The position numbers were made by a program, and so were the translations under genes. Positions 12,901 through 64,000 of a stretch of DNA of 64,000 nucleotides are shown one piece after another; within the stretch, counting starts at the first letter, position 1, and each line of letters begins with the position of its first letter. The notes beneath the pieces were generated by a model. The model worked only from the letters and a program-made list of their open reading frames with translations. It had not been told where the DNA came from and ran no database searches. The DNA comes from Pseudorasbora parva (taxonomy: Eukaryota > Chordata > Actinopteri > Cypriniformes > Gobionidae): contig NC_090186.1 in the NCBI RefSeq assembly GCF_024679245.1, positions 31,179,946 through 31,243,945 on the forward strand, read 5' to 3'.

Positions 12901-13883
12901 AATGAGCTGGGCTGTGTTTCCCAGAAGCATCATGATCTAAATTGATCGTACAGATGATTGGTGTTAATGATTCTACTTAGGCTTACAATGCTTTTGGGAA
13001 ACACAGCCTTGGGTGGTCTTTAAAATAGTACTTTTTTCCGAATGCAATAAAATAAAATAAAATATAAATCCAATTCTAAGAAAACCAATTGTGTGATAAA
13101 CCTGTTTTGACAGATTGACTCACATAGCCTACACTCTCCACCAGCGCCTTCAGAAACTCGTCAGCATCTCCAAGATCCTCCAGCTCATCAAACAAACTGA
13201 TATCTGCACAAGTAAAAGACAGTGCCATGAAATTGTGTCAGAACAAAAGGAGGAAATGTATACATTTCATAACCTTCTTTGGAGTTGTGGGTTTATATCC
13301 AGGTCAAGTTACCTGCAACCATTTACCCTCCGGTATTATGTGACAGGTATTTTGGTTTCCATTGCAGTTTTTTTATTTATGTTAACAGTGTAATTAACTT
13401 GCATAACTAGACCTGTGTATTCACAAGGCCATTAGAGTTTATTGGGATTTACATAACGTTCAAAACATATTTATAGTGATGCAAAGTTAAATAATTTAAC
13501 CTCGGATTTGTTCATGTTTATATTTTTTCATTCAAGTGATTCAACTAACTTACATTTTTAATTGACGGCACAAAAACAACAGCTGTGTATGTATGAATGG
13601 GAAACGAGTTCACCAGTCACTTAACGAAAACAAAACAAACCACTATATTAAATCGCTTCATAATGAGATTTAGATAAACGTAAAGCGATTTTGCTAAATT
13701 AATCGTAAAGCTAGTTGTAGAAGTCGGCAACGTTAGTTAATGCTTGATTCAAGCCGCACGCGCTGTCATGGATATTTCTAGAAAATGCATCTTACCCCAC
13801 TCTCCATCCTGATCGATGGAAATGTCTCCCGCTTCCTTATTCATTGACTGATTTACGAAATCTAACATTAAATCCGACGACAT
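6776..13883 (-). CDS. atf6: atf6 (ATF6 alpha), 5' seven coding exons, partial gene
   Basis: ATF6 is an ER-membrane bZIP transcription factor. On ER stress it moves to the Golgi, is cut by S1P/S2P, and its cytosolic half activates chaperone genes. Seven minus-strand exons join without a frame break: 13883-13796, 13203-13124, 12834-12771, 12563-12469, 9728-9602, 9496-9293 and 6957-6776 (840 nt, 280 codons). All introns are GT-AG. The encoded part is the N-terminal activation region. It has an acidic stretch (residues ~20-60), a Ser/Pro-rich stretch (~75-135), and a Gln/Pro/Val-rich stretch with ATF6-type motifs SIQPKPL, KTIIIQ and LLSQPTQVVQLQ (~155-225). These fit ATF6 alpha better than ATF6B. 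The bZIP, transmembrane and lumenal exons are not in the window and must lie left of position 1, so intron 7 exceeds 6.7 kb. The gene is head-to-head with rxrg. Confidence 0.9.
6958..7941. other. atf6 intron 6, upstream part, no recognised feature
   Basis: Unique-looking intron sequence between exon 7 and a Tc1 relic. Nothing is supportable as a gene or element. Confidence 0.5.
7942..8998 (-). mobile_element. Tc1-like element C, decayed and right-truncated
   Basis: This minus-strand Tc1-type transposase relic lies in atf6 intron 6. The reverse strand encodes TTYLSIVADV, GGCGLFQKDNAPW, HNNEFEVLTWPPNSPDLN and a C-terminal RGPTQY, the DDE catalytic region of a fish Tc1 family. A frameshift follows SPDLN, and the N-terminal part is broken. 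The left end keeps a fragment of the CAGGCATAA terminal repeat. Similarity to the sister copy at 28527-29679 stops near 8998, so the other terminus is lost. Confidence 0.82.
9293..9496 (-). CDS. atf6: atf6 coding exon 6
   Basis: 204 nt, acceptor CACAG and donor GTAAA. It carries the recognisable ATF6 motifs VSIQPKPL, KTIIIQPL and VTIQPAPPT, in the same order as in human ATF6 alpha. Confidence 0.92.
9602..9728 (-). CDS. atf6: atf6 coding exon 5
   Basis: 127 nt, acceptor TTTAG and donor GTAAG. It encodes DEALSPVSWHSQPSPMSVC followed by a basic tail KPSKRTNQTK. The frame continues into the next exon. Confidence 0.87.
9729..10212. other. atf6 intron 4, part without recognised features
   Basis: Intron sequence upstream (minus-strand sense) of exon 5. 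No element is recognised. Confidence 0.5.
10213..11228. mobile_element. TTAA-flanked non-autonomous element
   Basis: About 1 kb bounded by TTAA on both sides (10213-10216 and 11225-11228). The inverted termini are short: TTAAAGGGGGGGTGAAAT at the left, AGTGCACCTTTAA at the right. The left 200 bases (CTATTTCATGCATACTAAAC onward) belong to a repeat family I recognise as common in zebrafish-type genomes. The TTAA target suggests piggyBac-type mobilisation. It lacks a transposase frame. Confidence 0.7.
11229..12468. other. atf6 intron 4, remainder, with TAATTA-rich block
   Basis: AT-rich intron. The block at about 11920-12117 carries several homeodomain-type cores (ATTAATTAG, TTAATTAG, CTAATTAAGG) in otherwise mixed-composition sequence. 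The rest shows nothing recognisable. Confidence 0.4.
12469..12563 (-). CDS. atf6: atf6 coding exon 4
   Basis: 95 nt, acceptor CACAG and donor GTGAG. It encodes a Ser/Pro-rich segment (SLSPNHTLSSVSSPASVE), corresponding to the human Ser/Pro-rich region after the acidic domain. Phase 0 end. Confidence 0.85.
12771..12834 (-). CDS. atf6: atf6 coding exon 3
   Basis: 64 nt between a TTTAG acceptor and a GTAAT donor. It encodes a short acidic-hydrophobic piece with GMDFDIEHPVW, comparable to the human NLDFDLDLMPW segment. Confidence 0.85.
12910..13008. mobile_element. ~100-bp palindromic mini-MITE, copy 1
   Basis: Inverted arms GGCTGTGTTTCCCAGAAGCA and its near complement TGCTTTTGGGAAACACAGCC flank about 60 bases. 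A related copy lies at about 17630-17722. It sits in atf6 intron 2 and is non-coding. Confidence 0.65.
13124..13203 (-). CDS. atf6: atf6 coding exon 2
   Basis: 80 nt, acceptor CAG just above 13203 and donor GTGAG below 13124. It encodes DISLFDELEDLGDADEFL..., matching the position and character of the human ALFAELGYFTDTDEL segment. It ends in phase 0. Confidence 0.87.
13204..13795. other. atf6 intron 1
   Basis: 592-bp intron between coding exons 1 and 2, with GT-AG ends on the minus strand. No other feature is seen. Confidence 0.75.
13796..13883 (-). CDS. atf6: atf6 coding exon 1
   Basis: The start codon is at 13883-13881, the only ATG near the exon start in this frame. The exon encodes 29 codons plus one base (MSSDLMLDFV... 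ending DQDGEW). The donor GTAAG follows at 13795. The acidic end resembles the DEDWD segment of human ATF6. Confidence 0.85.
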
Positions 13884-17179
<3,296 letters not shown>

Positions 17180-17500
17180 CATTTTTTGTTGGTTTAACCT
17201 AAAAAAGTAAGTAACCTGGTTGCCTTAAAATTTTGAGTTTTTGAAATTAAAAAATTGAGTTGATACAATGAAGGAAATTGGTTTAATAAATAGAAACTCA
17301 AAAATATTATTGTATCTGAACCACATAATTAATGTAATTTCACCGCATCTTCACAAATAAAAGACACAATTACTCTAATCTTTTAATAATATTTAAATAA
17401 AGGTTGTCGATTATCAAAAATGTCCAATATATTAACTCATTTTTTTAATTTCAATGAACTCAAAATTAAGGCAACCAGGTAACTTTTTTAAAATACTTTT
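17180..17500. mobile_element. Palindromic MITE, copy 1 of CACTG-type family
   Basis: Arms AACCTGGTTGCCTTAAAATT and CTCAAAATTAAGGCAACCAG are inverted around an AT-rich core. A longer copy with terminal CACTGTAAAAAA is at 36844-37253, so this copy probably lacks its outermost ends. Confidence 0.65.
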
Positions 17501-17629
17501 TTCATATGAAATTGTCATCTCATAAAATAGCTACATTTTCTCATGAGATCAGGTTAATGATTTCTTAAATTCTACCATTTGCCTGGCTGAAATTATGCTG
17601 TTCCCTTGACAAGTAGGCATTTCTATCTG

Positions 17630-17722
17630 ATTTGGTTTGTTTCGCGAAAGCATTGCAAGCTAGAAACTATTAGCATCAATGGTCTCTATCTATCTAAGCC
17701 TTACTTTTGGAAAACACAGCCC
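17630..17722. mobile_element. ~100-bp palindromic mini-MITE, copy 2
   Basis: It shares GTTTCGCGAAAGCATTGCAAG and TTTTGGAAAACACAGCCCTG with the copy at 12910-13008, but is more diverged. Confidence 0.5.
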
Positions 17723-17989
17723 TGATTCTTTGAAATTACTTTTGCTGGTGTAAGTAATTAAATAATTTTTTAAACAGTCACATTTTTAGGTTTCCTGACA
17801 AGACATTTTACAATGTCCAGCTTGGTAGCCTACTGTTGCTATTCATGTTTGAATAGTTCAGTATTCATAGCATGTATTTACAAAAAAAATAATGTTTTCT
17901 AAATAGTAATTAGTTATGGTTATACTGTTGAAATGTTATTTTGTACAAACTGTTGTATACATGTGCTGAAGTCATCTGCCTGCTGTGTC

Positions 17990-18156
17990 TTATCTGATTG
18001 TTGTCGTTTGTGAAACCCCTCCTCCCAGCCTCCCCCTGAGCGGGGCCCCGAGCCAGCCAGTAGCGCCGCAGATTTCAGTTCACTCGGGCCGGGCAGAGGA
18101 ATTGAGAGGGGTGCCGCGCGGCTCCAAGACGAGACCCGACAGTAAACTGATTCGGA
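17990..18156 (+). promoter_or_regulatory. rxrg: rxrg GC-rich promoter / 5'UTR
   Basis: A locally GC- and CpG-rich stretch (for example CCCCTGAGCGGGGCCCCGAG and GGTGCCGCGCGGCTCC) in AT-rich surroundings directly precedes the rxrg start codon. No TATA box is obvious. The exact start of transcription cannot be read from sequence alone. Confidence 0.55.
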
Positions 18157-60131
<41,975 letters not shown>

Positions 60132-60400
60132 CATGAGTTCCAATGGACTGTTTTTTGTACATATTCATATGTAACTAATATAATAACGAACTTGATTGGA
60201 GATATTTGCAGTACGCTGCATATTTTATACCAAGCACAAATTATTATTATTTTATTTTATTTTATTTTTTTGAAAAATATTTGAAAAAAGGAGTAATTTT
60301 ATTGGTATTGTACTGTTTTGAAATGAAATGTTTCTGTAAATAGTTATTATCAGGTATACATTGGCGAGACAATGCAATAAAGAAATTATATTTTATTCAA
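60132..60400 (+). other. rxrg: rxrg 3'UTR with polyadenylation signal
   Basis: A canonical AATAAA lies at 60376-60381, about 245 bases after the stop, followed by T-rich sequence. This suggests a short 3'UTR. Later AATAAA-like strings (near 60460 and 60520) could give longer forms. Confidence 0.6.
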
Positions 60401-61668
60401 GGAATATGTTTATCAGACCCATACAATAATTTCTAAAAGGAAGTTTAGATTTCTGTCCAAATAAATATTTAAATATTTAAATGCTGTCCTTTTTGTTTGT
60501 TTGTTTGTTATTTTTAAATAAAAAAGAATGGAGCAAGTTGTCGTTTTCTAGCAATCTTATTTTACTGAAGCATCTAACATTTTTTTTTCTGCAGAACTAA
60601 AAGCCGTTAAAGATAAAGCCACTGTGCAATGAGCCCCGCGCGCTAGATGGCGCCATTTAACAACACAAACCAAACCACAAACTTTATAATGTAAACAGTG
60701 AGTGACTGTATAATGTGGGTGACTGTGGTGGCATTTTCATTTTAAGCGTGCCAATGCAGTGATTGCTATAAAGGTAAAGCTGTCATATGGCAAAGTAGCA
60801 TAGCCTATAAGATATCCTATTAAAACTTTTTTGACTTATAAAAAAACATTTCATAAGCATATAATATTTTATTTCACTAAGCATATAATATTTTTCTTAA
60901 ATTAATTTAAAAATATATATGTATAAATGTTAGAAAAAAGCTCAGGTTAAATTATATAATCTAATAAAATTTAAAATAATAAAACATGAATTGATTTCAG
61001 TTATTTGATTTTGGTTTTGATGTAGATACATTTTATGTAGATGTAGGCCTACATAAATTAATGTATTTTTTAATGTATTATTATTAAAAGAAACTATATA
61101 CGGTAGCCTAGCCTATGACCTTGTTCTGAATATAAACGTGTATGTATAAGATCACCCGTGAAAAAATATTCATTTATAAGTGAACCTCTTTTTCAGATCT
61201 AATTAAAACCAAGTAGCTTAAAACCATCTTTAGAGAAAAGGTAGACTATTATTATATACATAAAAAAACAGCAAACATGTATCATGAGTGCACTTCATCA
61301 TTGTGAATGTGAAATGCATTACATTATATGCGTTAGGACGTTTAAATATGACCACAAGCAGAATTAGGCTAATATACATTTTCAGGACATGTTTGAACCG
61401 TCACTTCTATACGTTTCAAGCAAGGTTTATAATTAGTTATTATACAATCAATCTGATACTTTCATAAGTATATGTTTTTGTTGTTGTTGTTGTTGTTGTT
61501 GTTGTTTTTAAGGAGGTAATTGTAGTGCCCTTTGGCCACTGGTATCGCAGACACTAACTGTTCAAGATTCGATGCTTAATTTCAGGCTCACTTTATAAAT
61601 TCAAGTTTTTCATAACACAGTCTTCATATTTATCATACACTTACTGCGGACTCTCCACCTTTTAATGG

Positions 61669-61671
<3 letters not shown>
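60401..61671. other. rxrg-lmx1a-like intergenic region
   Basis: AT-rich spacer with a GTT trinucleotide run at 61479-61506. No gene is recognised. Confidence 0.45.

Positions 61672-61754
<83 letters not shown>
61672..61754. repeat. (GA)n microsatellite, 83 bp
   Basis: A pure GA/AG run just upstream of the putative first exon of the lmx1a-like gene. Confidence 0.97.
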
Positions 61755-61755
<1 letters not shown>

Positions 61756-61759
61756 CACA

Positions 61760-61856
61760 GGTTTATTTTCATATGGAGCTTTTGTGCGCGTTTACAACTA
61801 TCTGAGCTTCTGTCGAAAGTTACACAGGGCCGCAAACGGATATTTTCTCCTAAATG
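61760..61856 (+). other. Possible 5' non-coding exon of the lmx1a-like gene
   Basis: The sequence ends TCTCCTAAATG followed by a strong donor GTAAGTGG at 61857. If spliced to the acceptor at 62457 it would place an ATG at the junction, out of frame with the LIM domain. The exon start is unknown, and the call rests on the donor and position only. Confidence 0.35.
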
Positions 61857-62457
61857 GTAAGTGGATGCCTGTCTAATATTGCATCTTTTAAAGTTTTTGT
61901 GAAGTTTTTTCATGTACTATCTATATTACTAAGCAGTTCTGAAGCAAATTGTTGAAATATGTGACAGTAGCCTAGCCTAATAAATAGGCTATTAAGTATA
62001 TTGATTTCGCATGAAAAAGACAAACTTTATGTTTGAATCAATAATTACAATAGAGATTGGAAATTATTCTTTTTAACGATGTATAAAATCTCATCTGTTT
62101 ATAGCCTATAGGCCTACTGTATTTCTGCTGTTATATTTTTGTTATTTTGTAAAAGCTCGTGGGTGAATTCACTTTAGTTTTTGTAGCCTACATTTATTTT
62201 AGATTTCTACATTTTACATTTATTTTTCAATGATTGTTTGTCCACACACTAAACTTAAATTTTACGTTTGCATTTTCTTGGAATAACTATTGTAAAAGGA
62301 TGGCATTGGTTATTTCAGCTTCAAACTCGCCTAAAGGAATTTAACAAGGAGTTAAGACCTTTACATTTTTGGTTAATTTGTATAGTAAAGCACATACAAT
62401 TCGACACTGAAGATGTTGAAGTTACCCAGATGGATTAAAAGTCTGTCTTTATTTTAG

Positions 62458-62638
62458 ACATGTGGAGAAGGAGCGTATGTGAGGGGTGTAATGAGCTCAT
62501 CCGGGACAGGTACCTGCTCCGCGTGCAGGACGGGCTGTGGCACGAGCGCTGCCTGCACTGCGCATCATGTCGCGAGCCTCTGAAAGACACCTGCTTCCTC
62601 CGCAATAAGACACTCTACTGCAAGCGAGACTACCAGAA
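62458..62638 (+). CDS. lmx1a: lmx1a-like LIM-homeodomain factor, LIM1 exon (partial gene)
   Basis: LMX1 proteins are nuclear LIM-homeodomain transcription factors acting in roof plate, dopaminergic and inner-ear development. This exon has acceptor TTTTAG and donor GTAAGA. It encodes from ATG 62460 [16 protein letters not shown] and a complete first LIM domain: CEGC, 17 residues, [10 protein letters not shown], then 16 residues and CKRD, all eight zinc ligands present. CASCxEPL and TCFxR point to LMX1A rather than LMX1B. The position right after rxrg in the same orientation, as in human, supports this. The teleost paralogue (lmx1a or lmx1al) is unresolved. The N-terminus is shorter than in human LMX1A if ATG 62460 is the start. 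LIM2 and the homeodomain lie beyond 64000. Confidence 0.8.

Positions 62639-64000
<1,362 letters not shown>

Overview
The window is vertebrate nuclear DNA, most likely from a cyprinid fish (carp/barb/zebrafish relatives). Its genes are split by canonical GT-AG introns. The rest is a fish-type repeat landscape: several Tc1-like relics, many TTAA-flanked non-autonomous elements, an L2/CR1-like LINE, a DIRS retrotransposon and very long dinucleotide arrays. Three protein genes are supported. (1) The 5' half of atf6 lies on the minus strand: seven coding exons between 13883 and 6776, in frame through every junction. The bZIP, transmembrane and lumenal parts lie off the left edge. (2) A complete rxrg (retinoid X receptor gamma) lies on the plus strand: ten coding exons from 18157 to 60131, 452 residues. 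(3) The first LIM-domain exon of an lmx1a-like LIM-homeodomain gene is at 62458-62638 on the plus strand, and the gene continues off the right edge. In human, RXRG and LMX1A are adjacent in the same tail-to-head order on 1q23, with ATF6 elsewhere in the same band, so the window is a conserved synteny block.

Layout. 1-6775: atf6 intron 7, with two Tc1-like relics and a possible hAT-type MITE. 6776-13883: atf6 exons 7 to 1, with another Tc1 relic and a TTAA element in the introns. 13884-18156: intergenic, with a 128-bp TG array, palindromic MITEs and the GC-rich rxrg promoter/5'UTR. 18188-49846: the 31.7-kb rxrg intron 1, which holds a nested TTAA MITE plus LINE (20508-25203), giant CT, AT and GT arrays, two more Tc1-like relics, a hAT MITE with a perfect 8-bp target duplication and, at 42559-48436, an apparently intact DIRS element. 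49847-60131: rxrg exons 2-10, with a 1.4-kb palindromic element in intron 4 and TTAA MITEs in intron 8. 60132-62457: rxrg 3'UTR and the lmx1a-like upstream region. 62458-64000: LIM exon and the start of its intron.

The most striking non-host feature is the DIRS element. It has 267-bp inverted terminal repeats that look identical by eye and an internal complementary region that matches both unique outer ends (38/38 and 54/55). It has open gag, RT-RNase H and tyrosine-recombinase frames, and the same trinucleotide GTT at both junctions. The recombinase frame is open through the whole RT/RNase H region, about 2.2 kb of double-open sequence. The LINE carries a 2A-like NPGP motif behind a hydrophobic segment. 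Host genes and transposons appear functionally unrelated, except that inverted TE copies in rxrg introns 1 and 8 could pair in the pre-mRNA. All repeat assignments rest on reading the sequence and family knowledge; no alignment search was run.
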